Below, in pieces: positions 53,160 to 64,000 of a stretch of DNA of 64,000 bases. Each line of letters starts with the position of its first letter. Position 1 is the first letter of the stretch. Both the position numbers and the translations under genes were made by a program. The notes under the pieces were generated by a model. It worked only from the letters and a program-made list of their open reading frames with translations, was not told the origin of the DNA and ran no database searches. The stretch is taken from assembly GCF_019048265.1 (NCBI RefSeq), contig NZ_CP077311.1, forward strand, positions 1,342,501 to 1,406,500. The letters run 5' to 3'. This DNA is from Aeromonas sp. FDAARGOS 1405. GTDB taxonomy: Bacteria; Pseudomonadota; Gammaproteobacteria; Enterobacterales; Aeromonadaceae.

Positions 53160-54398
53160 TCAGCGGGTCGAGCGCATCGCCCGCTCCAGATGCAGCGCCG
53201 TCTGCTCCGGGTTGGCCTTGGGGTCGTTGAAGAAGTTGCTCAGCACATCGAGGATTGCCTGCCGCATATTGGTCGGCGTCGCCATCCCTTCCGCCATGCT
53301 GGGCAGCAGGTTGTCCTGTTTTTCCGCCAGCAGGAAATCCTGATACGAACGGACGGCGCAGCGGTCGAACTTGCTCATGTCCGGTTGGGTCAGTGCCGGA
53401 ATTGACCCCTTCACCCGGTTGAACTCTTCCTGGAATTTCGGCGTCATCAGCAACTGGGCCAGATCGCCCTGTGCCTGCAGCTGGGCCGGATCCCGCTGCT
53501 TGAACATGGCGATGGAATCGAGGTTGTAGCTGAACAGCCCCTCGCTGCCCGGGCTCGGCAGACAGACTATATCTTCACCGGGCCGGTAGTCTCCGGCACT
53601 AAGTTCTCCCTTCACCCAGTCCCCCATCACCTGCATGGCGGCGCCGCCGCTCTCCAGCAGATTGGTGGCCTGATGCCATTTCAGACCGGCGTATTTTTGC
53701 GGCACATAGGCGCGCAGCTGCTGGAAGCGGGTCAACACCCGCACCATGTTGGGGCCGGTCAGGGTAGCGCTGTCCTGCTCGAGGAACGCCTTGCGATAGA
53801 ATTCTTTTCCGCCCTCACCGAGTGCCACCGTTTCAAACAGTACCGCCAGCTGCCAGGGCTCGTTGCCGATGGCGAGCGGGGTGATGCCCCGTTTTTTAAG
53901 CTGGTCGGCGACGGTGACAAACTGGGCCCAGTCGGTGGGGGGAGTCAGCTTGTTGCGCTCGAAAATCTTGCGGTTGAGCCATAGCCAGTTGACCCGATGG
54001 ATGCCGGTGGGCACGGCCATCAGGGCGCCATTCTGGCTGAGGGTGGCACGCACCATGGGCGGCATCTGACTGTACCAACCGAGGTGCTCCGCCATCGGGG
54101 TGAGATCGCGTAAAAAGCCGAGCCCGGCCCACTCCTTGAGCTCGTAACCCTTGAGGTGGGCCGCTTCGGGCGGGTTGGCCGCCAGCGCCCGGCTCTTCAA
54201 TACCGTCATGGCGCTCTTGCCGCCGCCGCCCTGTACCGCGAAGTCGTTCCATTGGTTGCCCTGTTTGGTCCACTCGGATTTGAGCACTTCGACCGCTTTC
54301 GCTTCGCCGCCGGACGTCCACCAGTGCAGCACTTCCACCTGGGAGGCGGCAACGGGAGCAGAGAGCAGGGCGATGACAGAAAAAGACAACCACTTCAT
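53160..54398 (-). CDS. Sugar ABC-type substrate-binding protein (GtsA-like), orphan
   Basis: 412 residues. Signal peptide MKWLSFSVIALLSAPVAAS. Family 1 sugar-binding fold: VEVLHWWTSGGEAKAVEVLK, VQGGGGKSAMTVLKSRALA, NPPEAAHLKG and LLESGGAAMQVMGDWVKGE. It resembles the Pseudomonas glucose-binding protein GtsA. No permease or ATPase genes adjoin it. Its start is 4 nt after the kinase stop, so it is the third gene of a regulator-kinase-binding-protein operon and may feed a sensing function. Ligand is likely a hexose; inferred. Confidence 0.88.
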   Translation of the reverse strand: MKWLSFSVIALLSAPVAASQVEVLHWWTSGGEAKAVEVLKSEWTKQGNQWNDFAVQGGGGKSAMTVLKSRALAANPPEAAHLKGYELKEWAGLGFLRDLTPMAEHLGWYSQMPPMVRATLSQNGALMAVPTGIHRVNWLWLNRKIFERNKLTPPTDWAQFVTVADQLKKRGITPLAIGNEPWQLAVLFETVALGEGGKEFYRKAFLEQDSATLTGPNMVRVLTRFQQLRAYVPQKYAGLKWHQATNLLESGGAAMQVMGDWVKGELSAGDYRPGEDIVCLPSPGSEGLFSYNLDSIAMFKQRDPAQLQAQGDLAQLLMTPKFQEEFNRVKGSIPALTQPDMSKFDRCAVRSYQDFLLAEKQDNLLPSMAEGMATPTNMRQAILDVLSNFFNDPKANPEQTALHLERAMRSTR

Positions 54399-54402
54399 AA
54401 GG

Positions 54403-55848
54403 TTACTGCCTTGGTAGGGAGAGCGTGGCCTGCAGGCCACCTTGCGGACGGTTTTCCAGCACCAGATCGCCACCGTGGGCGTGGGCTATGTTGCGGGCGA
54501 TGCCAAGGCCGAGGCCGGTGCCAGCCTGATCGGTACTGAGCCGGTAATAGGGTTCGAAGATACGCTCGAACTGATCGTCCGGCAGGCCGGGGCCCTCATC
54601 CATGATGAAGAGGATCAGCATCTCCTCGTCATCCATGATGATGATGCGCACCCGCTGGCCGTACTTGATGCCGTTGTCTACCAGATTGCCGATGCAGCGC
54701 TTGAGCGCCAGCAGCTTGCCGCGGTAGGGCCACTTGCAGTGGCCTTCGATGGTCAGCCGCTCGTCGTGCAGGTTCATCGACTCCGCCATCTGCTCAAGCA
54801 GGGCGTTGATGTCGATCTCCTCGATATTCTCGTGAATGTCGGTCTCTTTGACCGTCTGCAGCGCCCCTTTCACCATCAGCTCCAGCTCGTCGAGATCCTT
54901 GTTGAACTTGGCGATTTGCACCTCGTCGTCGAGCAGTTCGACCCGCAGTCGCAGTCGGGTGATGGGGGTCTTGAGGTCGTGGGAAATCGAGCTGAACAGC
55001 CGCTCTCTATCGTCGATATAGCGACGGATGCGGTGCTGCATGATGTTGAAGGCGCGGGTCGCCGCCACGATTTCCGATGCCCCTTCCTCCTTGAGCGAAG
55101 GCTGATCGATATCTTTGCCGAGATTGACCGCCGCCTTGGCGAGACGGCGCAGCGGGCGGGTCTGCCAGCGCACCAGCATAAAGGTGAAGAAGCAGAGGAA
55201 CACCGTCATCAGGGCGATGAAACGCACCTGGTTGCTCGGCATCACGGTATCGTCGAGGGTCATGTAGGGGGCGGGCAGCAGGGCCGCCAGATAGAGCCAC
55301 TCCCCCTTTTCAATCTCGATCTGGGTCACCAGTACCGGTGGATTGAGCGGCTCCAGCGACAGGGTGTAGCGGGCCCAGGAGGAGGGAAGATCCGCCAGCA
55401 GGGTGTCGTTGTTGAAGACGTGGAGGTCATCGGGCCGGGAGAAATCCACCTTGATCGCCATGGCGTCGGAGAGCTTGCGGGTCAGCACTCCCTGCACCTC
55501 CTCCAGCACCTGTGTCTTGCGTTCGCTGTCGGGGATGGCGTTGATGTGGATCTCTTCCTCGTTGAGCGAGACGAAGAAGCGGCTGCCCCCCATGTTGCGC
55601 AGCTGGTCCAGCGCGATATGGCGATACTGTAGCGGCAGGGATTTGAAGAAGTTGACGGTGGAGGCGGCAGACATGGCGAGGTTGCGGGTGGTGCTGAGCA
55701 TCCCCTCCAGTTCCCGCTTCTGGATCTGCTGCATCCAGATGCCGGTCAGAATGGTCTGGGAGAGCAGGATGGCCAGCAACAGCAGCAGGATCATCCGTGA
55801 CAACAGGGAGCGGGGTACCAGCGCCCCCCAGGACCACTTGTTGCTCAT
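54403..55848 (-). CDS. Membrane sensor histidine kinase
   Basis: 481 residues. TM1 about 17-39, a periplasmic sensor domain about 40-205, TM2 about 208-227, HAMP, dimerisation box SSISHDLKTPITRLRLR with phospho-accepting H290, and ATPase motifs N (GNLVDNGIKYG), G1 (DEGPGLP) and G2 (GTGLGLGIARNIAHAHGG). Its ATG overlaps the regulator stop (ATGA). The periplasmic domain could contact the binding protein encoded next. Signal unknown. Confidence 0.93.
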   Translation of the reverse strand: MSNKWSWGALVPRSLLSRMILLLLLAILLSQTILTGIWMQQIQKRELEGMLSTTRNLAMSAASTVNFFKSLPLQYRHIALDQLRNMGGSRFFVSLNEEEIHINAIPDSERKTQVLEEVQGVLTRKLSDAMAIKVDFSRPDDLHVFNNDTLLADLPSSWARYTLSLEPLNPPVLVTQIEIEKGEWLYLAALLPAPYMTLDDTVMPSNQVRFIALMTVFLCFFTFMLVRWQTRPLRRLAKAAVNLGKDIDQPSLKEEGASEIVAATRAFNIMQHRIRRYIDDRERLFSSISHDLKTPITRLRLRVELLDDEVQIAKFNKDLDELELMVKGALQTVKETDIHENIEEIDINALLEQMAESMNLHDERLTIEGHCKWPYRGKLLALKRCIGNLVDNGIKYGQRVRIIIMDDEEMLILFIMDEGPGLPDDQFERIFEPYYRLSTDQAGTGLGLGIARNIAHAHGGDLVLENRPQGGLQATLSLPRQ

Positions 55849-56561
55849 GGCAGCTCGTGCACCTCGGCAATCAGCATGTAGCCACTGCCGCGAATGGTCT
55901 TGATGATGCGCGGGCTCTTGCCGTTGTCGCCCAGCTTCTGGCGCAGACGGCTGATCTGCACGTCGATGCCGCGCTCCATCGGCAGACTTTCGCGACCGCG
56001 GGTGGCATCCGAGATGGTGTCGCGATCCAGCACCACGCCGGGCTGTTGCAGGAACATGCCGAGCAGCATGGCATCGCTGCCGGAGAGATCCAGCAGGCTG
56101 CCATCGTCATGGGTCAGCTGGTGGCTCAGGGTGTCGAGGGTCCACTCGGCAAAACGCAGGCGGCGGCTCGGCTCTTTCTCTTTTTCCGGCTGGCGGAATT
56201 CGGCGCGGCGCAGCAGCGCCTTGATGCGGGCCTGCAGTTCGCGGGGGCTGAACGGCTTGGCGATATAGTCGTCGGCGCCGAGTTCGAGGCCGATCACCCG
56301 ATCCGCTTCGTCGGAGGCGGCGGTCAGCATGATGATGGGCACCTGGGAGTCACGACGGATCTGCTGGCAGAGGGTAAAACCGTCCTCGCCGGGCATCATG
56401 ATGTCCAGAATAATCAGGTCCGGGCTGTGCTGGGCGAGTTGCTGGCGCATCTCGTTGCCCTCCGCCGCCGTCAATACCTGAAAGCCCGCCCGGGTCAGGT
56501 ACTCATTGAGCAGCTCGCGGATCTCTTGGTCGTCATCGACGATCAGCAGTTGTTTGCTCAT
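55845..56561 (-). CDS. OmpR-family response regulator
   Basis: 238 residues from MSKQLL. Receiver domain with acidic pocket DDD (9-11), phosphorylation site D53 (LDIMMPGEDG) and AKPFSP lysine; C-terminal winged helix (LDLSGSDAMLLGMFLQ, RGIDVQISRLRQKLGD, IRGSGYML). It begins the operon with the kinase and the sugar-binding protein. In-frame ATGs at 56567 and 56579 are possible; none has a clear SD. Confidence 0.93.
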   Translation of the reverse strand: MSKQLLIVDDDQEIRELLNEYLTRAGFQVLTAAEGNEMRQQLAQHSPDLIILDIMMPGEDGFTLCQQIRRDSQVPIIMLTAASDEADRVIGLELGADDYIAKPFSPRELQARIKALLRRAEFRQPEKEKEPSRRLRFAEWTLDTLSHQLTHDDGSLLDLSGSDAMLLGMFLQQPGVVLDRDTISDATRGRESLPMERGIDVQISRLRQKLGDNGKSPRIIKTIRGSGYMLIAEVHELP

Positions 56562-56770
56562 TGACATATGTATGTGCATCCACCCATTTTTTTGTGCAGA
56601 TTGAACCTGTCGGGGGAGTAAAAAGCAAGCAAGCCCCCTATCTAATGTGAGGTTTAAGGCAATAACAGCCTATTGATAAGATTAAAACGAAAAAAGGCCG
56701 ACCCAAACGGGACGGCCAACAGACAGCTTCTGACCACTGACGAGCACCCCGTGTGGCGATCGTCACAGAC

Positions 56771-56799
56771 TTGAAAAGGGGCCAGTCAGACTGGCCCCG
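56771..56799 (-). terminator. Terminator of the fadBA operon
   Basis: GGGGCCAG / CTGGCCCC (56778-56798) with a 5-nt loop. On the minus strand it is followed by TTTTCAAG. It lies 47 nt after fadA. Confidence 0.85.
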
Positions 56800-56845
56800 A
56801 AAAGGGACAACTCTCAGTAGTGCATCCCGTCGATCCGGCTGGTTA

Positions 56846-58030
<1,185 letters not shown>

Positions 58031-60178
58031 TCAGTAGAAGGTTTTGCCCTGGGCCGCCATCTCACGCAGCTTGTCGCTGACGCGGTAGAGCGGGCCCAAG
58101 TCGGCATACTGGTCGGCCATGGCCACGTAGCGATCCAGACCAATGGTGTCCAGATAGCGGAACACGCCGCCGCGGAAGGGAGGGAAGCCCAGACCGTAGA
58201 CCAGTGCGATGTCGGCTTCGGCTGGCGTGGCGACAATGCCCTCTTCCAGACAGAGCACCACCTCGTTGATCATCGGGATCATCATGCGAGCGATGATGGC
58301 TTCCTTGTCGAAATCCTGTTTCGGCTTGGCGATGGGGGCCAGCAGCTCGTAAGCAGCGGCGTCGGCCACCTTCTTCGGTTTGCCCTTCTTGTCCTGCTCG
58401 TAGGCGTAGAAGCCCTTGCCGTTCTTCTGACCGAAGCGATTCACTTCGTACATCACGTCGATGGCGGTGCGACCTTCCTTGCTCATGCGTGCCGGGAAGC
58501 CCTGCGCCATCACATCACCGGCATGGTGACCGGTGTCGATGCCGACCACGTCCAGCAGATAGGCGGGGCCCATGGGCCAGCCAAACTCCTTCTCCATCAC
58601 CTTGTCGACGGCCGCGAAGTCAGCACCATCGGCGACCAGCTTGTTGAAGCCGAAGAAGTAGGGGAACAGCACCCGGTTGACGAAGAAGCCCGGGCAATCG
58701 TTGACCACCACAGGGGACTTGCCCATGGCGGCGGCATAGGCCACCACGCGGTTGATGGTTTCATCGGAGGTTTGCTCGCCGCGGATGATCTCCACCAGTG
58801 GCATACGGTGCACCGGGTTGAAGAAGTGCATACCGCAGAAGTTCTGCGGGCGCTTCAGCCCCTTGGCCAGCAGGGAGATGGGAATGGTGGAGGTGTTGCT
58901 GGCGAGCACGGCGTCTTCGCCGATGATTCCTTCCACTTCGCCCAGTACGGCGGCTTTCACCTTGGGATTCTCGACCACGGCTTCGACCACCACGTCCACG
59001 CCTTTGACGTTGTCATAGCTGAGGGTCGGAGTAATGGCAGAGAGCACCTGACCCATCTTGATGCCGTCGATGCGACCCTTTTCGAGCTGGCCGTTGAGCA
59101 GCTTGGTGGCCTCATTCATGCCAAGTGCCAGCGCCTTCTCGTTGATATCCTTCATCACCGCCGGAATGCCTTTGCTGGCAGACTGGTAGGCAATGCCGCC
59201 GCCCATGATGCCAGCACCCAGTACGGCGGCGTGGCCAGTGGCCTTGCTCGCCTGCTTGGCCGCCTTCTTGGCTAGCGCCTTGATGTGCTGATCGTTGAGG
59301 AAGATGCCGACCAGTGCCTTGGCGACATCGGTCTTGGCCAGCTTGATAAAGCCCTGTGCTTCAACGACCAGCGCCTCGTCACGGCCCATACCTGCGGCGG
59401 CCTCGACAGTTTTCACCGCAGTCATCGGCGCCGGATAGTGTTTGCCCGCCACGGCGGCAACCATGCCGGCGGCGGTGGTGAAGCTCATCATGGCTTCCAG
59501 TTTGGAGAGGCGCAGCGGGGCTTTTTTGGCGGCGCGACGGCTCTGCCAGTCCAGCTTGCCCGCGATGGCGTCCTTGATCATCTGCAGCGCAGCGCTCTGC
59601 AGTGCATCCGGGGCGACCACGGCGTCGATGGCGCCCACCTTGAGGGCGTCATCGGCACGGTAATCCTTACCGGTGGTGATCCACTCAAGCGCGTTGTCAG
59701 CGCCGATCACCCGCGGCAGACGGACGGTGCCGCCAAAGCCCGGCATGATGCCGAGTTTGGTCTCGGGCAAGCCAATCTTGGCGCTGGTGTCGGCCAGACG
59801 GAAGTCGGTGGAGAGGATGGTCTCGCAGCCGCCGCCCAGAGCGTGGCCCTTGATGGCGGAGAGGGTCGGAACCGGCAGATCTTCGATGGCATTGAAGATG
59901 TCGTTGGCCTTTTTCAGCCAGCCGAGCAGATCTTCTTGCGGCAGATCGAACAGTTCCAGGAATTCGGTAATGTCGGCACCGACGATAAAGGCGTCTTTGC
60001 CGGAGGTGAGGATCAGACCTTTTAGTTCACGTTCTTGTTGTAATGCGGCGATCGCTTCGCTCAGGGAGAGCAGGGTAGCGCGATCCAGCTTGTTGACTGA
60101 ACCCGGGGCATCAAACCTCAGCTCGGCGATGCCGTTTTCGAGGTAGCTGACCGACAGGGTTTCGCCTTGGTAGATCAT
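58031..60178 (-). CDS. fadB: Multifunctional fatty-acid oxidation protein FadB
   Basis: 715 residues (E. coli 729). N-terminal enoyl-CoA hydratase/isomerase (crotonase) domain with [13 protein letters not shown] and [14 protein letters not shown], then 3-hydroxyacyl-CoA dehydrogenase with NAD motif [35 protein letters not shown] and [15 protein letters not shown]. Catalyses the hydration and oxidation steps of beta-oxidation. A strong SD (AAGGAG) precedes the ATG. A PsrA-like dyad lies 106 nt upstream of the start. Confidence 0.97.
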   Translation of the reverse strand: MIYQGETLSVSYLENGIAELRFDAPGSVNKLDRATLLSLSEAIAALQQERELKGLILTSGKDAFIVGADITEFLELFDLPQEDLLGWLKKANDIFNAIEDLPVPTLSAIKGHALGGGCETILSTDFRLADTSAKIGLPETKLGIMPGFGGTVRLPRVIGADNALEWITTGKDYRADDALKVGAIDAVVAPDALQSAALQMIKDAIAGKLDWQSRRAAKKAPLRLSKLEAMMSFTTAAGMVAAVAGKHYPAPMTAVKTVEAAAGMGRDEALVVEAQGFIKLAKTDVAKALVGIFLNDQHIKALAKKAAKQASKATGHAAVLGAGIMGGGIAYQSASKGIPAVMKDINEKALALGMNEATKLLNGQLEKGRIDGIKMGQVLSAITPTLSYDNVKGVDVVVEAVVENPKVKAAVLGEVEGIIGEDAVLASNTSTIPISLLAKGLKRPQNFCGMHFFNPVHRMPLVEIIRGEQTSDETINRVVAYAAAMGKSPVVVNDCPGFFVNRVLFPYFFGFNKLVADGADFAAVDKVMEKEFGWPMGPAYLLDVVGIDTGHHAGDVMAQGFPARMSKEGRTAIDVMYEVNRFGQKNGKGFYAYEQDKKGKPKKVADAAAYELLAPIAKPKQDFDKEAIIARMMIPMINEVVLCLEEGIVATPAEADIALVYGLGFPPFRGGVFRYLDTIGLDRYVAMADQYADLGPLYRVSDKLREMAAQGKTFY

Positions 60179-60285
60179 GAGAGTGTCTCCTTGTTCCCAC
60201 TCAGTGGGGAGTGGTGCTCCTTAATCCCCAGCAGGGGGCGAGGCTCACTATTGATCCAAAAGGAGACATTTTCAACACCTATTTA

Positions 60286-60297
60286 AAACATTTGTTT
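60286..60297. promoter_or_regulatory. PsrA-like operator upstream of fadB
   Basis: AAAC-ATTT-GTTT forms a dyad with 4-nt spacer, like the AAAC(N2-4)GTTT core bound by the fatty-acid regulator PsrA. The flanking G/C positions of the PsrA consensus are A or T here, so the match is partial. Confidence 0.4.
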
Positions 60298-60334
60298 AAC
60301 AGTTGTCGAGTAAAAGCTCCTCATCACAAAACGG

Positions 60335-60362
60335 GCAAAAGAGAGGCGCCTTGCGGCGCCCC
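60335..60362 (-). terminator. Terminator after the acetoacetyl-CoA synthetase gene
   Basis: On the minus strand GGCGCC-GCAA-GGCGCC is followed by TCTCTTTTGCC. It separates this gene from fadBA. Confidence 0.8.
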
Positions 60363-60390
60363 GGATACCCGGATAGATGTGAGTTTGTTA

Positions 60391-62328
<1,938 letters not shown>

Positions 62329-62408
62329 GAGTAATCCCTGACTTCATGTATCTACCGGCAGTGTATTGAATTGTTTTTGATTTGTTAATGATTGGTTTTC
62401 TGTTGATA

Positions 62409-62436
62409 ACAAACACGTTTGTAACGTATGCGTTAC
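62409..62436. promoter_or_regulatory. PsrA-like site and adjacent dyad between acetoacetyl-CoA synthetase and pepQ
   Basis: ACAAAC-AC-GTTTGT (62409-62422) fits the PsrA core CAAAC(N2-4)GTTTG exactly. Immediately after it, GTAACG-TATG-CGTTAC (62421-62436) is a second dyad with perfect 6-bp arms. Both lie 81-108 nt upstream of the synthetase ATG and about 85-110 nt before pepQ. Function is inferred. Confidence 0.5.
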
Positions 62437-62519
62437 CTCACGAAGCGGCAGCTTGACGGGTCGAGCCGCCAAGCTCTTGATGTTATGCTGCAATTACATT
62501 CACCTCGGAGCAGGACGCC

Positions 62520-63842
62520 ATGAGCAGCTACAGCCAACTTTTTGCCCAGCACCTCGATACCTTGCAGCAGCGCAGCCGCGACATTCTGCAACAACAGGGG
62601 CTCAGCGGACTGGCCATCCACTCCGGCCAGACTCACCGTATCTTCCTCGATGATCAGGATTACCCGTTCAAGGTAAACCCGCACTTCAAGGCCTGGTTGC
62701 CGGTACTGGACAATCCCCATTGCTGGCTGCTGGTGGACGGGGTGAACAAACCGGTATTGCTGTTCTACCGCCCGGTGGATTTTTGGCACAAGGTGGCGGA
62801 TCTGCCCAATGCCTTCTGGGTCGAGTTCTTCGATATCCGTTTCCTGACCCGGCCGGAACAGGTGGCTGATCACCTGCCAGCCAACAAACAGGAGTGGGCC
62901 TATCTGGGCGGCCATCTGGAAGTAGCCGAACTGCTTGGTCTGACCCAGCCCAATCCCGAGGCGGTGCTCAATTACCTGCACTATCACCGCGCCTACAAGA
63001 CCCCCTACGAGCTGGAGTGCCTGCGTGAGGCGAACCGGATCGGGGTACGCGGCCATATCGCCGCCAAGGACTCCTTTATGGCGGGGGCGAGCGAGTTCGA
63101 GATCAATCTGGCCTACATGAAAGCGGTCGGGCAGGGAGCCAATGAGGCGCCCTACGGCAATATCGTCGCCATCAACCGCAATGCGGCCATCCTTCACTAC
63201 ACTCATTTGTCTGCCGTGCGGGTGCCGGATGCGGAGCGCCACTCCTTCCTGATCGATGCCGGCGTCGATTTCCACGGTTATGCCTCCGACATCACCCGTA
63301 CCTGGGCGTGGCGGCGTGGCGAGTTTGCCGATCTGATTGCAGCCCTCGACGAGCAGCAGCAGGAGATCATCAAGGAGATCAAACCGGGTCGCCGCTACAG
63401 CGAGCTGCATCTGCAGATGCACCACAAGCTGGCGCGCCTGCTGCAAGCGACCGAGCTGGTGGACATGTCGGTTGACGAGATGATCCACACCGGGGTGACC
63501 AACGTCTTCTTCCCTCACGGCCTCGGCCACTTCCTCGGTCTGCAGGTACACGATGCGGGTGGTTTCATGCAGGATGAGCGCGGCACCCATCTGGCGGCGC
63601 CCGAGCTGTTCCCCTATCTGCGCTGCACCCGGGTGATGGAGGTGGATCAGGTGCTCACCATCGAGCCGGGACTCTACTTCATCGACAGCCTGCTGGAGCC
63701 GCTGCGTCAGGGCGAACAGGGCAAACGGGTCAACTGGAACAAGGTCGAGGCACTGCGGCCGTTTGGCGGCATCCGCATCGAAGATAACATTGTGCTGCAC
63801 GCCAACGGGGTGGAGAACATGACGAGACAAGCAGGGCTCTGA
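62520..63842 (+). CDS. pepQ: Xaa-Pro dipeptidase PepQ
   Basis: 440 residues (E. coli 443). Pita-bread metallopeptidase that splits X-Pro dipeptides. Metal ligands: D246 and D257 in [20 protein letters not shown]337 in HGLGHFLG, Glu in TIEPGLYFI and Glu in IRIEDNIVL. The gene order fadB region-pepQ-yigZ is like E. coli. SD GGAG (with GGACG) precedes the ATG. yigZ starts at the last base of its stop (TGATG). Confidence 0.96.
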   Translation: MSSYSQLFAQHLDTLQQRSRDILQQQGLSGLAIHSGQTHRIFLDDQDYPFKVNPHFKAWLPVLDNPHCWLLVDGVNKPVLLFYRPVDFWHKVADLPNAFWVEFFDIRFLTRPEQVADHLPANKQEWAYLGGHLEVAELLGLTQPNPEAVLNYLHYHRAYKTPYELECLREANRIGVRGHIAAKDSFMAGASEFEINLAYMKAVGQGANEAPYGNIVAINRNAAILHYTHLSAVRVPDAERHSFLIDAGVDFHGYASDITRTWAWRRGEFADLIAALDEQQQEIIKEIKPGRRYSELHLQMHHKLARLLQATELVDMSVDEMIHTGVTNVFFPHGLGHFLGLQVHDAGGFMQDERGTHLAAPELFPYLRCTRVMEVDQVLTIEPGLYFIDSLLEPLRQGEQGKRVNWNKVEALRPFGGIRIEDNIVLHANGVENMTRQAGL

Positions 63843-64000
63843 TGGCGGCTGCGTACTCCATTCCGGCTGCTTCATTGGAGCTCAGCGAAGAGATCAAGAA
63901 GAGCCGCTTCATTACCCTGATCGCCCACACCCCGACCGTCGAGGTGGCCAAGGGGTGGGTCAACGAGATCAAGCGCCAACATCCGACCGCTCGCCACCAC
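63842..64000 (+). CDS. yigZ: YigZ/IMPACT-family protein (5' part only)
   Basis: The first 53 codons are present before the window ends. EEIKKSRFITLIAHTPTVEVAK and QHPTARHH match the start of E. coli YigZ (IMPACT/UPF0029 family, ribosome-associated). The ATG overlaps the pepQ stop by one base (TGATG), so the two genes are co-transcribed. The remainder lies outside the window. Confidence 0.9.
   Translation, partial: MAAAYSIPAASLELSEEIKKSRFITLIAHTPTVEVAKGWVNEIKRQHPTARHH

Overview
The window is a stretch of GC-rich gammaproteobacterial chromosome, most likely Aeromonas. This is inferred from a Pla-1/cef-type GHSLG lipoprotein lipase, a secreted GH18 chitinase, a YiaD-type OmpA lipoprotein, close similarity of core proteins to E. 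coli, and E. coli-like gene blocks (ubiE-ubiJ-ubiB-tatABC-tatD; rhlB-gppA opposite trxA-rho; livKHMGF; glyQS; fadBA near pepQ-yigZ).

Layout. 1-613: the 3' end of an rRNA operon (23S end, 5S, tRNA-Thr(GGU), terminator). 769-3807: codBA cytosine uptake and deamination, then crcB fluoride channel. 3873-10390: ubiquinone genes ubiE, ubiJ, ubiB, then tatABC, tatD and hemB. 10457-12860 (minus): a chitinase with chitin-binding modules and a long leader that holds a recognisable c-di-GMP-I (GEMM) riboswitch. 13220-18760: prlC, a PAS-GGDEF-EAL protein and a small solute-binding protein. 18830-24637: rsmJ, the minus-strand set rhlB-gppA-rof, and the divergent trxA-rho. 24746-29630: a periplasmic protein of unknown role, ubiD, fre, a diguanylate cyclase and ubiK. 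29928-33589: a lipoprotein lipase and glpEG. 33712-38575 (minus): the livKHMGF branched-chain amino acid ABC importer. 39010-43980: a LacI-family regulator and an alpha-glucoside PTS/GH4 pair with a divergent GntR regulator. 44137-47300: a NapH-like iron-sulfur membrane protein, an EAL protein, a REPIN-like inverted pair and an AT-rich orphan membrane gene. 47369-53084: glyQS, tag, yiaD, tusA with a RidA-family gene, and a very small membrane protein. 53160-56561 (minus): a response regulator, histidine kinase and sugar-binding protein in one compact operon. 56846-62328 (minus): fadBA and acetoacetyl-CoA synthetase. 62520-64000: pepQ and the start of yigZ.

Themes. Five ubiquinone genes (ubiE, ubiJ, ubiB, ubiD, ubiK) lie within 26 kb. 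c-di-GMP recurs: three enzymes for its synthesis or breakdown plus a riboswitch in front of the chitinase. Transcription termination is also clustered: rho, the RhlB helicase and a Rof/YaeO-type Rho inhibitor all lie within 5 kb. The fatty-acid genes carry AAAC-N-GTTT palindromes of PsrA type.

The least ordinary items are the chitinase riboswitch, the AT-rich orphan gene beside the inverted repeat pair (possibly an abortive-infection-type protein), the two-component system operonic with a sugar-binding protein but no permease, and rof placed next to rho. I see no prophage, transposase, integron or CRISPR array.
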